Positions 32,790-45,622 are shown, counted from the stretch's first letter. The stretch is DNA of 64,000 nucleotides from Ilex aquifolium (GCA_951799425.1 OX637398.1:20470270-20534269), one strand, 5' to 3'. Translations and numbers: made by a program. The notes: a model not told the origin generated them from the sequence alone.

Positions 32790-34537
32790 TCATATAATAG
32801 GAAATGAGTATAAAAATGTACCTCTATCCTCAAACAAGAAAGGATAATTGGCACGTACGGTGTCCTCGCGCTCCCATGTCGCCTCTTCCACTCCCAGGTG
32901 CTGCCACAACACCTTCACTAGCCTCACGGTCTTGCCTCGCAAAACCTGATCTCGGCTATCCATGATACGCACCGGTCCCTCCTCGAAGGTCCCATCCGCA
33001 TCAACAACAAGCTCGCCCCAATCCACCACATGAGTCGAATCTGGGGTATATTTCCGGAGCATAGAGACATGGAATACCGCATGAACACCTGATAGGTTTG
33101 GCGGTAATGCCAACCGGTAAGCAACTGTACCTACCCTCTCGAGCACCTCGAAGGGCCCGATATACCTCGGCGACAGCTTTTCCCGCTTGCCGAACCTGAC
33201 CACTCCTCTCTTAGGCATCACCTACAAGAAGACATGATCTCCCACCTTAAACTCTAGAGGTCGCCGCCGTTTGTCGGCATAATTCTTCTGCCGGCTTTGA
33301 GCCGTGAGAAGTCGCTTCTGTATCAAGTCCACCTTCTCAGAGGTGACTCTAACCAATTCTGGACCCGTAGAGGGTCTCTCTCCTACCTCCGTCCAACAAA
33401 CCGGATATCGACAAGGCCTCCCATATAGTGCCTCATAGGGTGCCATCTATATGCTCGCCTGATAACTGTTGTTGTAGGCAAACTCCACTAAGGGTAAGTG
33501 CTCTTTCCAGTTACCCTTGAGATCTAGGACGCATGCCCATAGCATTTCCTCAAATGTCTGGAAGGTCCTCTCCGACTGACCGTCCGTCTGGGGATGAAAA
33601 ATAGTGCTCATCATCAATTGTGTCCCCATAGCTCGCTGGAAACTTTCCCAAAATTGAGCGTAAACCTGGGATCCCGATCTGATACAATAGATACGGGAAC
33701 CCCGTGCAACCGGACAATCTCCCGTATATACAACCTGCAGAATTCCTCCAGTGTGAAGGTCCTCCGCACAGCCAAAAAGTGTGCCGACTTGGTAAGTCAG
33801 TCCACTATCATCCACACCGCATCATGCCCTCGCGATGTTCGTGGCAAATGAGTCACAAAATCCATCGTGACATGCTCTCACTTCCACTCAGCTACCTCCA
33901 AAGGCTGGAGTAATCCCGCTGGTCTCTGGTGTTCAGCCTTCACTTGCTGACATGTGAGACATCGGTTAACAAAATCGCCAACGTGTTTCTTTATCCCGCT
34001 CCAATAATAATGGCGACGAAGATCATGGTACATCTTCGTGCCACCTAGATGTATAGCGAAATGGGAACAATGGAACTCCCTAAGGATTTCCTCTCTCAGA
34101 TCCATCAATTGGGGAACCACAATCCTTCCCCTAAATCGAAGACTACCATCCGTGTGAATGGCCCAACCCTCGTCACCTGTACCCGACCGTACTCGGTTCT
34201 TAATGGACACTATCTTTGGGTCTTGCCCCTAAGACTCAATCATTCTGCTCAGTAGGGAAGGCGTAGCTACCAATCTCCCCAAAGTACCCTGAGCTTGACT
34301 CATATAGTGTAGCCCGAACTGTCCCACAATCTCGAGCATCTTCCACTCCCGGGAAGCCATACTAAACAAGACTCCCCGTGACTTCAGGCTAAGTGCATCA
34401 ACCACCACATTTGCCTTACCTGGATGGTAATGCAAAGTGAAGTCATAGTCCTCCAGATGATGCATCCACCTGCGTTGCCTCATGTAGAGGTCCCGCTGTG
34501 TAAAGACGTACTTCAGACTCTTATGGTCCGAAAACAC
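32790..34537 (-). pseudogene. RNase H end, integrase and chromodomain-like tail of the chromovirus
   Basis: RNase [18 protein letters not shown] and [18 protein letters not shown] (34537-34370); its start, YTVYCDASKEGL, is just upstream at about 34720. The HHCC finger of integrase lies at 34090-33930 (HCSHFAIHLGGTKMYHDL, CLTCQQVKAEHQRP). The catalytic core covers 33860-33447, with HPQTDGQSERT carrying the Glu. LVEFAYNNSY, MAPYEALYGRPCR and KVGDHVFL follow. The last frame, 33221-32790, has [27 protein letters not shown], and a chromodomain-like end ([17 protein letters not shown]). Stops and small frameshifts separate these parts. Confidence 0.83.
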
Positions 34538-34699
34538 TTCAAATTACTCACCATACAGATAGTGGCGCCAAGCCTTCAAGGCAAAGACAATGGCCACCAA
34601 CTCTATGTCATGTGTAGATTAATTATGTTCATGGTTCTTTAACTGCCGAGAACCATGAGTTACTACCTTTCCGGACTGCATAAAAACACACTCCAGTCC

Positions 34700-35101
34700 T
34701 TCCTTCGAGGCATCACAATACACTGTGTACCTATGTCCCCTTTATGGAACCATCAGAATAGGAACGAAGTAAACCTACTCTGTAAATTTGGCAATTAGTA
34801 CCGAAACGCCTCGAGGTGAAGCATTCAATCTGAGGAACCCTTGTCCAATAATTCTTGCAATTGGACCTTGAGTTCTTGTACCTCAACAGGTGCCATTCTA
34901 TGCGGATTCATAGAAATGGGCGATGTACCCAATAGTGAAGTCTACATCCCTATGTGGAGGTAATCCCGGTAGTTCATCCGGAAAAACATCCTCATAATCA
35001 CACATAACCTGAGGTAGACCCAACTCTTGTCTCGCCTCGTCCTCTAGGGTAAGGCTTGCTAGCCAACCCATCAACTGTCCGTGCCATCTAGAGTCGTACA
35101 C
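34700..35101 (-). pseudogene. RT remnant with the core deleted
   Basis: Frame 35101-34898 encodes the linker to RT (LPQVMCDYEDVFPDELPGLP, then VDFTI). Beyond a stop, the N-terminal RT helix can still be read ([16 protein letters not shown]-like, 34895-34830), followed by SPRGVSVL. The next recognisable peptide is RNase H YTVYCDASKEGL at about 34720. The entire palm between them is gone, a deletion with its junction near 34740-34800. Confidence 0.75.
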
Positions 35102-35131
35102 GGCTTGAAGTAAAGCATCGTGCTTTGCCCC

Positions 35132-36721
35132 CTAGAATTTGAAACAAACACCATCAGGCGTATAAGCAGTGACCCGCTTTCGATCACAATCAATGACGAC
35201 TCGGTGTGCCGCCAACCAATCCATTCCCAGGATTACATCGAACTCCGACATGTCCATGACCCGAAGGTCCACAGTGAGTAGAATCCCTGAGATCTCTAAC
35301 TCACACCCCCGACATATCTGATCAACCCTCGCCCTAGCACTTAAGGGAGAACTCACATGCAATGGCTCTTCTAAGGTCTCAACCTCTAAGCCCAAGTCTT
35401 TCACACAAGATGTAGCAATAAATGAATGTGATGCACCATAATCAAATAATACTCTAGCCCATAAGCGAGAGAGTAGAAATGTACCCTGTACCACTGATTG
35501 GTCTGCCGGCTCAGTCTGAGGTATCATGGCATAGACATGCCCCTGGGTCCCCGAAGTTCCGGCTTGTGAGCCCTGCCCTCGACCCCGACCCATACCTTGG
35601 CCCATCTGGCTTGCTTGCGGAGTTCCCGCTCGTGAAGTGGTAGGAGCCTGTGCAACACCTTGGAACAGATATTGGCTTCCCTGGCCCATAGTGGGGTAGG
35701 AAGGAGTGTAGTGAGACTGTGAATATCCCACTGATGGCTGGGACTGAGACGCCCCCTGACCCTGGGATCCCTGCTTCTGAGGACAATCCCGCTTCATATA
35801 CCCCGGTTGGTGGCAATGATAGCAAGTCCGTTGGCCTACCTGAAAAGGAGGCCTTTGATTTCTCCCACCTCGGGAGGAATGACCTTGACCTTGGCCTTGA
35901 TAGCCGCGGCCCTGCCCTTGATGCCCCTGCAGAGCAGAAGTTCTCTGCCTCTTCCCCGCACTAGAAGAAGATGGTTGACCCTCATTCTTCTTGCCTTTAC
36001 CACCCGCTTCCCGGATGTTCCTTGCATCATCAATCCCTCTCTCAATGGCCATAGTTGTCGTGACCATCGTGTCCAAGTCTTGTAGAAGAAGACCCACAAT
36101 TTTGCCCCGGATGGACAACTTCAAGCCCTCCTCAAACTTATGTACTTTGGCTATGTCTGTGGCCACATAATCGTCGGTGAAACGGGCTAATTCAGTGAAC
36201 TTAGCCGCGTATTCCATCACCGACATCGTTCCTTGCCTCAAGTCTAAGAACTCCCGGGCCTTTGCGTGTCGAGCAGCTGCTGGGAAGTACTTACCCATGA
36301 AGAGTTCCTTGAACTCTGCCCAAGTCATTGTCCCCAAGTTCTTTGAGGTCTTGATCCAATCCCACCACACTTGGGATTCTCCCTCTAGCTGAAAAGTAGC
36401 TAGGGTTATCTTCGTAGCATTGGAGGTGATCTCCATTGCCCCTATGACCTTGTCTACTTGCCAGAACCAATGATCAGCCACCATCGGGTCCGCCCCTCCC
36501 ATGAAGATCGGAGGCTGATGTGCCTTGAACTTTTGGAGATGACTTGAGCCTCCTTGGCCCCCACTTGCACTAGCCTGTGCTATGGTAGCTGCTGTAGCAC
36601 TGGCCTGTGCAATAGTAGTAGCCGCAGTACCAATAGCCTCCATGAAGGCTTGTTGGTCAAAGGTCGGTGGTGGTTGGTTGTTGTTCCGTCCACTCCGACG
36701 TCCTCTTCCTCTAGTTGCCAT
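35132..36721 (-). CDS. gag-protease polyprotein of the chromovirus (intact frame, damaged motifs)
   Basis: A 529-codon open frame: basic N-terminus, capsid core (PIFMGGADPMVADHWFWQVD, FQLEGESQVWWDW, FKELFMGKYFPAAARHAK), Q/G-rich linker, zinc knuckle CYHCHQPGYMKRDC, and protease (LFDYGASHSFIA, DVILGMDWLAAHR). Two key residues are altered. The knuckle histidine is tyrosine (C-X2-C-X4-Y-X4-C) and the protease triad reads D-Y-G instead of D-S/T-G. So although the frame is open, RNA packaging and processing would probably fail. The frame ends at a TAG (35132) before the RT linker. ATG 36721 is about 350 bp inside the 5' LTR. Confidence 0.85.
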   Translation of the reverse strand: MATRGRGRRSGRNNNQPPPTFDQQAFMEAIGTAATTIAQASATAATIAQASASGGQGGSSHLQKFKAHQPPIFMGGADPMVADHWFWQVDKVIGAMEITSNATKITLATFQLEGESQVWWDWIKTSKNLGTMTWAEFKELFMGKYFPAAARHAKAREFLDLRQGTMSVMEYAAKFTELARFTDDYVATDIAKVHKFEEGLKLSIRGKIVGLLLQDLDTMVTTTMAIERGIDDARNIREAGGKGKKNEGQPSSSSAGKRQRTSALQGHQGQGRGYQGQGQGHSSRGGRNQRPPFQVGQRTCYHCHQPGYMKRDCPQKQGSQGQGASQSQPSVGYSQSHYTPSYPTMGQGSQYLFQGVAQAPTTSRAGTPQASQMGQGMGRGRGQGSQAGTSGTQGHVYAMIPQTEPADQSVVQGTFLLSRLWARVLFDYGASHSFIATSCVKDLGLEVETLEEPLHVSSPLSARARVDQICRGCELEISGILLTVDLRVMDMSEFDVILGMDWLAAHRVVIDCDRKRVTAYTPDGVCFKF

Positions 36722-37057
36722 CTACACACACATGAGATAGCAATAGACCAACAACTCCCAAAGTTAGGGATCAAACACAAACGTTGAGAATTCTCTCATT
36801 GTCCCCCTAGTAGAACATGTGTCACATACTAGTAGACCTTTAACCCTTAAACTATCCCGTTCATTCCTTTTCCGAACCCAAGGTTATGTTTTCTAACCCT
36901 AGTGTTCCTCTTTTCCATATACATTCTACCATGTATATAATTCACACAACAAGTAACACATAACATGTAGCAAGTAGAGCACATAACATGAAATGTGTAT
37001 GGAATGCAATGGTCTAGACCCATGCCCCTCAAGCCTTAGGTAAATCGTATACCTAAG

Positions 37058-37071
37058 TTCTGATACCAAGC
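37058..37071 (-). promoter_or_regulatory. Primer binding site of the chromovirus (initiator tRNA-Met type)
   Basis: The - strand reads CTTGGTATCAGAAC directly after the 5' LTR, the common plant primer site. Confidence 0.88.
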
Positions 37072-37366
37072 TGTGACGCCCCAAAATCCGGGGGTCCGTT
37101 GATCACCCATCAACCCGCGGAATGCCTATGGATATCGTGTAACTCGATATCACACCGTTGCGTACCATTTACCGGGATCCATAATTTAACAAAATCGGGC
37201 AGAGTCTCCTTTGTACGGGGAGCTCTACCCAAAACCCAACCTGTACAATATACATTAACATGACCCATCTGAGGTCTAGAGCATGAGTATTTCAAATAAG
37301 CATTTGGATGACAAATGACCATTTTGTCCTTATTCACAAAAAAATCAAATTTACTCGGGTTTTACA
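37072..37366 (-). repeat. 5' LTR of the chromovirus
   Basis: 295 bp, same termini as the left copy. About 11 substitutions separate the two, mostly C/T or A/G transitions; four changes at about 37160-37165 versus the other copy make one small cluster. Confidence 0.93.
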
Positions 37367-37371
37367 AGCAA

Positions 37372-37746
37372 GGAGTGGCGAGCAAATCTGGCTTCTCCAA
37401 ATCTGGTGAGTATGAAGACGTCCTAGATTTTGGTGAGGAGGATTGCTAGTGGATTGGAGCTGATTTTTGGAGTGAAGCTCACCAAAATAGCTAAAAAGTG
37501 GAGAATGACTAGTACCGTGATGTGGTACAAAACACCAATAAAAATTATCATGTCAATAAAAGTCAGATAGTGTCAATTTGATGACTGAATATGTTGACGG
37601 AAGGATATAACCACTGTACAGTTTGTTTTCTCTCTCCTATTGCAAACTTTCTCTCTCCACTACAACTTCGTGTCCTGTACTCCTGAGATTCAAAATTTGG
37701 ATCACCCGCCTTTAATTTTGAATTTTGAATTTCTATTATAAATAAG
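37372..37746. other. Flank between chromovirus and copia element
   Basis: 375 bp that continues the sequence interrupted by the chromovirus. It includes GGTGAG and AGTGAAGCTCACC blocks, possibly the subterminal part of the Harbinger element. No gene recognised. Confidence 0.35.
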
Positions 37747-38055
37747 TGAGATACTACAACCAAATAGTCTAAGTGTATCAATTTGGATGACTATTATACA
37801 TAAATAGTATTTGGACATGACTATACAATGCACAAATAGTTACCACGTTTAATGGGTATGGGAGTTCTCCATCTTTCTACCAACAATGCAAGAAGGCTAT
37901 GTGTTTCACCTATAAATAGGTCTTGCACTTTTGAATGAAAAATACACCGGATGAAATACATCTCTCTATTCCTTTCTCAATTTCAATATTGCTTTTTTAT
38001 CTCTTAATTTGTTTGAGTTAGTTATTTGCACCGATATAAATATGCTTGTTTCACA
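37747..38055 (+). repeat. 5' LTR of the copia element
   Basis: Start fixed by match to the 3' LTR fragment. The end is placed at TTTCACA because a primer-like sequence (TGTTATTAGCAAGAG, 38059-38073) follows. It resembles GTTATCAGCACGAG, the internal tRNA-Met priming site of many plant copia elements. Contains TATA-like CCTATAAATAGG at 37910-37921. Confidence 0.68.
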
Positions 38056-38139
38056 AAATGTTATTAGCAAGAGAGTTAGTCAATTGAGTCATCGTCGAAT
38101 AATTTTCTATACCCGAAAGGAAAACTCAGGTATATAAAT

Positions 38140-39320
38140 TAATCGTTTTAATATAACACCATACATATTATGAGAAAATATGATGTGGGTGTGTTGATTT
38201 TAAAATTACTATTATAATTTAATTAGTGCCTGAAGCATATAAATTGTGTACCTGTAGTATATAAAAAAATTTATACAAATTATGTTCTATTATGTTAGAA
38301 AAGGACATACAAATTACAGACCTGAAGTTTGTAAATTACAATATAAATTACAAACTTGAAGTTTGTAGATTATTGTGATAACAAATACCATAATTTAATT
38401 TATAGAGCCTGAAGCTCATAAATTATTAACTTGTACCACCCGTAGTTCATATAATAATTGATGTCTGTAGCATTTTTCTCATTTTATTTATCCACATTTA
38501 TTTATTTATTTTGAGTTTTGGTGTTTCAAGACAGGTCCGTATAATAAACTTGAAAGTTGGGACTGGATATAAGTAATTTTATGCTTTGGTCCCCTTATCT
38601 TCTGATGAGTAACACTTTGATCCCTTATCTTCTGATGAGTAATACTATGACTCATTTATCTTCTGATGAGTAATAATTTGACCCCTTATCTTATAATGAG
38701 TATTAGTTTTGTCTCCTAACTTTTAAAAATTATACTTTTACATCGATATTCTTCTAGCAGATTTATAAATAGAGTCATTTGATGGCAAATCAATATAAAT
38801 AAATACGATCTTTATTACTAATACAAGATTACAAGAGATTACTACTAACTGAAAAAAGGGAGAAAAAAAAACATAAAAATAATTACAATTGATACGATTA
38901 CATCAATTAAGTTTGTCATAATCACAGCCACAGTGATGTGTAATTACATAAAGAAAAATGAACATCATTACTAAATAGAGGATGATAATACAAAAAAAAA
39001 AAAAAAGAAAATATTTGTTTCTGAAGTCATAGAGAATTTTGAAGACAAAGTTAAGGATTTTTAGAGAGAGAAGAGAAGAGGCAAAACTTTCTAGAGAGAG
39101 AATTGAGGTGTGAAATATGATGTCATTTTAGGGTTTTGATGCTTTTATAGACAAGCGGTTCGGGTAAGTCAGGTTCTCAGTCTGTATCCATTCATAAACC
39201 AAACCCACTACATGTCCGCCAGTATGCCTTCAGTTTAATCGGTTTAGGGTCGAATAATCGCAATTTGATGAGCATATTTTATTTATCTAACTCAATTATT
39301 TTGTTTTCACATATCTTTGC
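38140..39320 (+). other. Copia leader with short repeats
   Basis: Non-coding. It holds four variants of CCTGAAG with downstream TAAATT spacing (38230-38430) and, at 38579-38720, four to five units of about 31 bp around CTTATCTTCTGATGAGTAA. Low-complexity A/T sequence follows to the gag start. Confidence 0.6.
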
Positions 39321-39324
39321 AAAA

Positions 39325-40398
39325 ATGGCCAACATAACGAAATTGAAATTTTTTGGTCTAGACATCTCGGGGTACAACTTCATGCCGTGTGCTCTAGATG
39401 TCGAGCTTTACCTTGATTCAGAAAATCTTGGAGATACTATAAATGATAAAAATACAGCAACTCCTAAACATTGTGCAAAGTCGTTTATTTTTCTTCGTCG
39501 TCACATTCATGAAGGCTTAAAAAATGAGTACCTCACTGTTAAACATCCTTTAGAGTTGTGAAAAAATTTAAAGGCTAGGTTTGATCACCAAAAGACCATT
39601 ATCCTTCCGAAGGTTAAACATGAATGATTCAGAGTTCGATTCCAGGATTTTAAGAGCGTACGCGAATATAATTCAGCAGTACATAAAATTACTGCTAAAT
39701 TTAAACTATGTGGTCAGCCTGTGTCGGATCCTGAAAAATTCAAGAAGACCTATTCAACATTCCACACATCAATCATTTTATTACAACAACAATATAGGCA
39801 ACATAGATTCAAGACCTATAATGAACTCATAGAATGTCTTTCACTTGTCGAGGAGAATAATAAATTACTAATGAAGAATCATGAATCTCGTCCACCTGGA
39901 CACCAAGCCTTCCCAAAAACAAATGTCACATCTTTTTGTGGTCAATGACGAGGTAGTGATTACGGTCATGGCAAGAATAAACATACTCATTTTCGTAAGG
40001 GTTATCGTGGAGGTCTGAAGTCTTTCACACCAAATCAGAAAGGGAAAAATGCCCCATACCACCAGAAGTGGAACAACAATCCACACCACTAGAAGCGGAA
40101 CAACCAGAACAAAGAAAAGAATGAGAAGAGTTTACCGAACAAACTCTCTAAGAAGACTAAAGATGGTTGTTATAGATGTGGAATAAAAGGACATTGGTTG
40201 CATACTTGCCCTACGCCGGAACACTTGGTAAATCTCTATCAACAATTCAAAGAAGAAAAAGAAAAATTGAAAAAGACAAATTTTAGTGAGGGAACATCTG
40301 GCACCGCCCTCATCGATTATTCATCCGATTTTGCTAATCTGAATGTTTCTGATTTTTTTGTGAACCCAAGCGGAAATGAAATAGAGAATGTAGACTAA
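39325..40398 (+). pseudogene. Copia gag with CCHC knuckle
   Basis: ATG at 39325 opens with ITKLKFFGLDISGYNF, typical of plant copia gag (UBN2-type). It continues through FIFLRRHIHEGLKNEYL. TGA at 39559 replaces a probable tryptophan codon, and there are frame changes near 39600-39720. Later blocks include YNELIECLSLVEENN and the zinc knuckle CYRCGIKGHWLHTC (about 40170-40211), ending at 40398. Stops at 39946 and 40090 also break it. Confidence 0.8.
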
Positions 40399-40517
40399 GA
40401 ATGTTATCTTTTATTTTCTACAAATAATTTGAGTATATTGTCTTTGTGTGTTATTTAATATTCATGTCTACGTATTTTCTTTATTAATAAAATCATGCGT
40501 GTTTTTCATATAGAGAC

Positions 40518-43500
40518 ATGGATCCTGGTAATTCATTGGTTAACTCCAAGGTGAAATATGGAGATATATGTTTAGTGGATAGTGCTACGACTCACACAAT
40601 TCTTCGTAATAAAAAGTATTTCTCTGAAATAATATTATCTAAAGCTAGTGTCAATACAATATCAGGTCCTGCAGACTTGATTGAAGGCTCTGGTAGAGCA
40701 AATATGATACTACCCCAAGGAACTAAACTATTTATTAAAAATGTATTATATTCTAGTACATCTAGCATAAATTTATTGAGTTTTAAATACATACATCGTA
40801 ATGGATATCGCATTGAAACGACAAAGGAGGGTGGCATAGAGTATTTATACATTATATCTATTGTATCATGCCCGAAGCATGTACTAGAAAAATTTGTATC
40901 CTCTCTTCTGGATTGTACTATACAAGAATAAAATTTGTAGAATCAAATATTGGGATGCACCAGAAGTGCTTTGATCCAAAGAATTTTATGTTTTGACATG
41001 ATTGTCTTGGTCATTCGGGATCAATAATGATGCGTAGGATCATTGAGAATTCACATGGATATTCTCTAAAAAAAAAATAAGATTCTTTTACCAAGTGATT
41101 ACTCATGTTTTACTTGTTCATAAGGTAAATTGATTGTCAGACCATCTCCTTCAAAATTGATTTTTGAATCTCCTAATTTTCTACAACGAATTCAGGAAGA
41201 TATATGTGGTCCAATACATCCTCCGAGTGGACTATTTCGTTATTTCATGGTTTTAGCTGATGCATCACCAAGATAGTCATATATGTGTGCCTACTTGCTA
41301 CTTGGAACGTCGCCTTTGCAAGGCTTCTAGCCCAAATTATCCAATTACAAGCACAGTTTCCAGATTATCCAATCAAGACAATTTGTTTGGATAATGCTAG
41401 TGAATTTACGTCACAAATATTCAATAACTACTATATTGGATATTGAGCATCCAGTTGTACACTTTCACACATTCACACATAGAATGGTCTACCTGAGTCT
41501 TTTATTAAACGTATTCAATTGATAGTTCATCTCATACTTATGAAGACGAAATTACCTGCTTCTGCTTGGGGAGATGCTATATTGCATCAACCACCTGCAT
41601 ATCATACATATTCACCAGCTCAACTTGTTCTTGGTTAACAATCAAATCTTTCTCACTTACAAATTTTTGGTTGTGCTTTACATGTTCCAATTTCACCACC
41701 ACAACGAACCAAGATAGGTCCACAACGTCGACTTGGTATTTGTGTTGGATTTGACTCTCCTTCAATAATTAGGTATCTTGAACCTTTAATTGGTGATATA
41801 TTTAAAACACATTTTTGCAGATTATCATTTCGACGAGTCAATTTTTCCACCATTAGGGGGAGACAATAAAATGCTTGAAGAAGAACATGAACTCACTTTT
41901 GTTCCAGCGTTATCTCATTTTCATCCTCGAAGAAATCAACGTGAACTGGAAGTTCAAAGGATTATTCATTTGCAAGGTATTGCGAATAATTTACCTGATG
42001 CATTCATCGACACAAATAAAGTAATAAAGTCACATGTGCCAGTTGCAAATGCACCAACAAGAATTGATGTCCCTGTAGGACAATCTGGTAGCGCAGTTGT
42101 AAATAAGTCCAAGACACGTTTGAAACGTGGTCGACTTGTCGGTGCAAAAGATATTGTCCCTAGCAAAAGAAAAGGGCAAGAGAGAGTAAATAAAAAAAGT
42201 TAATGCTTCTGAAGAGAATAATAAACTAGAAATTTGTATCATTGAAGAGAGTCATTCCACAAAACAATTATCTCCTGTAGAGGCTCAATTAACTCATGAA
42301 GAATCTCAAATACCTCTGGAAGAGACTCAAGTACCTGAGAATGATGAGATCTCCATAAACTATGTGCACAATGAAAAAAGATGGGATTGAAATAAAGTTA
42401 TTATAGATAACATATTTCCATTTGTTGTTGCTCTTAATATTTCAAGAAATGGTGAGGAGCCTGAATCGAAAACTGTCGATGAATGCCGATGGGCCAAGTG
42501 GAAAGAAACAATTCAAACAGAGTTAAGCTCACCAACAAAATGTAGTGTATGTGGACCTGTAGTCCAAAAAATACAAGGTGTTGAACCCGTTGGATATAAA
42601 TGGGTGTCCGTGAGAAAACGAATGAGAAAAATGAAATTATACGGTATAAGACACGACTTGTGGTACAGGGTTTCTCATAGAGACTTGGTATTGATTACGA
42701 GGAGATGTATTCTCCCGTAATGGATGCTACCACTTTCGGATTTTTGATAGGTCTTGCAGTCTCTGAAAGGCTGTATATGTGTTTAATAGACGTTGTTACT
42801 GCGTATTTATATGAATCATTAGACAATGAGATATAAATGAAAATCCCTGGAGGATTTAAAATGCTAGAAGCATATAATTCACAGCCCCGAAGGTTGTATT
42901 TAATTAAACTTCAACCATCGCTGTATGGATTAAAACAATCAGGGCAGATGTAGTATAATCGTCTTAGTGAATATCTCTTGAAAGATGTATATGTCAATGA
43001 ATTGATATGTCCACGTATTTTTATTAAAAGATTTAACGTTGGATTTTCTATTATTGCTGTATATGTTGATGATTTAAATTTAATAGGCACTCCAGAAAAA
43101 CTCACAAAAGCTGCCAGTTATTTAAAAATTGAGTTTAAGATGAAAGATCTTGGACAAACAAGATTTTGTCTTGGCTTACATATTGAATATTTATCCAATG
43201 GAGTTTTTGTGCATTAATCAACATACACAGAAAAGATTTTGAAATAATTCTACATAGATAAATCACATCCATTGAGTTCACCAATAATCGTCAGATCATT
43301 AGATATAAAGAAGGATCCATTTCGCCCTCAAGAAGAAGGTGAAAACACTTCTTTGTCCAGAAGCACCATATCTTAGTGCAATTGGTGCATTAATGCATTT
43401 AACAAACAATACGAGACCAGACATATCATTTGCAGTTAACTTGCTGGCAATGTACAACTCAGCATCAACTCGAAGGCATTGGAATGAGATCAAGCATGTA

Positions 43501-43914
43501 TTACGATATCTTCGTGGGACAGTGGACGTGGCGTTATTCTACACGAATAACTAAAGTCCACAGTTAGTTGGATATGCAAATGCCAGTTATCTTTCTGATC
43601 CACACAAGGCTCGATCACAAACTGGATATGTATTTACTTATGGTGGTATGACTATATCATGGAAATCAGTTAAACAAACAATAGTTGCTAAATCATCCAA
43701 TCACTCTGAAATACTAGCCATCCATGAAGCAAGTCGAGAATGTATTTGGCTAAGATCCATCCAACATATTTAACAGTAAAGTGGACTATCTTCAATCAAA
43801 GGCAACCCAACAATATTATATGAGGACAATACAACTTGCATCACACAGCTCAACGAAGGATATATTAAGAGTGATAGAACAAAACATATATCACCAAAAT
43901 TCTTTTATACATAT
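40518..43914 (+). pseudogene. Copia pol: protease, integrase, RT, RNase H (5' part)
   Basis: Protease: CLVDSATTHTILRNKKYF (about 40570-40625). GAG-pre-integrase HDCLGHSG-like motif near 41000. Integrase blocks QEDICGPIHPPSG and NHxxxFTSQ-like near 41190-41420. RT: PVMDATTFGFLIGLAV, PSLYGLKQSGQM, catalytic YVDDLNLIGTP (about 43060-43090), FCLGLHIEYLSNGVFVH. RNase H: GALMHLTNNTRPDISFAVNLLA, HWNEIKHVLRYLRGT and the HISPKFFYT end at 43914, where the solo LTR enters. Many stops and frameshifts. The YVDD box is preserved. Confidence 0.82.
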
Positions 43915-44318
43915 TGTAACGCCCCAAATACCACCCTGGACGGCATTACATTATAAAACCATTCATAGCATGAGAGCAACTAACTATATATCCATCAAAT
44001 AAGAAGCATCCTAGATTTAACAAAATTTGGGCAGAGTCTCCTTTGTACGGGAAGCTCTACCCAAAAACACAACCTGTGCAAATATATTAACTTGATCACA
44101 CAGGGTCCATTTAACCATCCAATAACAATAAACTTCCATTTACCATCTATACTATCCATAATGTTATCCCAAAAGAATAGGCCAAGTATGGCAATTACAT
44201 TCCCAAAAGAATTACATGAATATATCGCAGCAGAAATTCAAAAGAATCTAGACTTTACATTGTTCAGAAATAAATCTCCTAGTCTAGAACAAAAATAAGC
44301 TACATCTCTAGATGTCCC

Positions 44319-44411
44319 ACTCGGGATCTAGGTACCCCTCCAATGAGGCGTCCCCAAGGCCCGGCTCATTAGCACCAAGCTCCTCCTCTATAGCATAATC
44401 TGAAAAATGTT
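44319..44411 (-). other. Conserved 30-codon open frame in solo LTR copy 1
   Basis: Reads on - directly after TTTTTCAG, through IEEELGANEPGLGDASLE and EGYLDPEWD to a TAG. The same frame occurs in copy 2 at 63483-63575 without indels, with changes mostly at third codon positions. No start codon; it would have to be an exon joined by splicing. Function unknown. Confidence 0.5.
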
Positions 44412-45622
44412 AATTGTAGGGGATGAGCAAGAAGCTCTGTAGCAAAATCCTCCCAAACTCAAACAAGGTTTAGAAATTATATTAAAACAGTTCGGTCTCA
44501 TTTTTACAAATAGCATATATGAATTTTGAAGTAAGAACAGGACATTTTAAATAGATCCCAAGTTACGTATTCACAATGATTTAGATGAACAGTAAAACCA
44601 AGTCACCATTAACCACCATCCCCGTTTCCCACAAATTCTTGTGGAGTCCCATACCTCCACAAGCTCTTGTTGGAAATCATTCCGTAACAATAATAATAAT
44701 CTCATAATCTCATGTATATTGATTGCTTCCCATGAATTTACACATCAACCCGTGCCTAGTTCACCCATCACAATCCACAATCACAATTACTTCGGGAAAA
44801 GGGCGTCTACCATCCCAATGGCAGTGACGAGTCCCTCCCCAGGAAAGGTATACCACCCCTTGTTCGAACTCCAGTGAACAATAGTGGAGGCTATTACCAA
44901 ATAACCACCCACTACAAGTGTTAGGCAACCATCTCACCCCCCACCGGGATAGACTAACCTCTAACACTCTACGGCAATGCTCAAAGACAATTCAAGTCCA
45001 TCACAACAATTATACAAGAGATATTATCACAAACATTCTCTCAATTCACAAGAAATCCCAAAATCCCCAAATTTCACAATTTGTACCATAAGATAATCGA
45101 AGGAAAAGAGCAAGAGATCATCATAGTCATCATTTTGTTATACAATATCAAACACTAAGAATTTGATGGTGAGAACAAAAGAAATATAAAGAGGAAATCT
45201 ATTTTTTTCTCAAAACTAGGGTTTGAAGAAGTAAAATAGAGCTTTAATGGCTACCCAACCATCACAATGTTTAAAACATGGCAATAAATGCAAGAAGACC
45301 AAGAATCAAGTAATTAATAGCAAGTATATATGATTTCAAACCACAAGAATACATATAAGTTAACCCTAACATCAATGTAAGAGCATAGGAAGAAATCCCC
45401 TACCTTAGTGTTCTTGAAATCTAGGGCTTGAATCTTGACTCACTCTTAATCTTGTGTTCTTCCCTTGGGTCTTGAGTTTCTCTCTTCCTCTCTTTCTCTC
45501 CTAGGGTTCTAAGGTGTTTAGTGTGAGAGTGGAAACGAAAAAATGGGGCAAATGAGGCTAAAAGGGGTGTTTTAAAACACAAAAATCCCGACTTTTACTA
45601 TTCGGCGGGCGTCAGACAGATG

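Larger units (their letters stand above)
32418..37366 (-). mobile_element. Chromovirus Ty3/gypsy element, RT core deleted
   Basis: 4,949 bp, flanked by perfect AGCAA duplications (32413-32417 and 37367-37371). Both LTRs are 295 bp and differ at about 11 positions by eye. On - the order is 5' LTR, primer site, gag-protease, a short RT N-terminal remnant, RNase H, integrase and a chromodomain-like C-terminus, then a purine tract and the 3' LTR. The chromodomain-type tail and gag style indicate a chromovirus. The RT palm, including YxDD, is absent, so the element is non-autonomous. Confidence 0.9.

Noticed and set aside
14165-37570. Terminal inverted repeats and TAA duplication of the Harbinger element
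   Set aside because: TAA-GAGC at about 14238 and TCCACTTTTTAGC (inverted) near 37495 were considered, but the two ends do not match, so no boundary is called.
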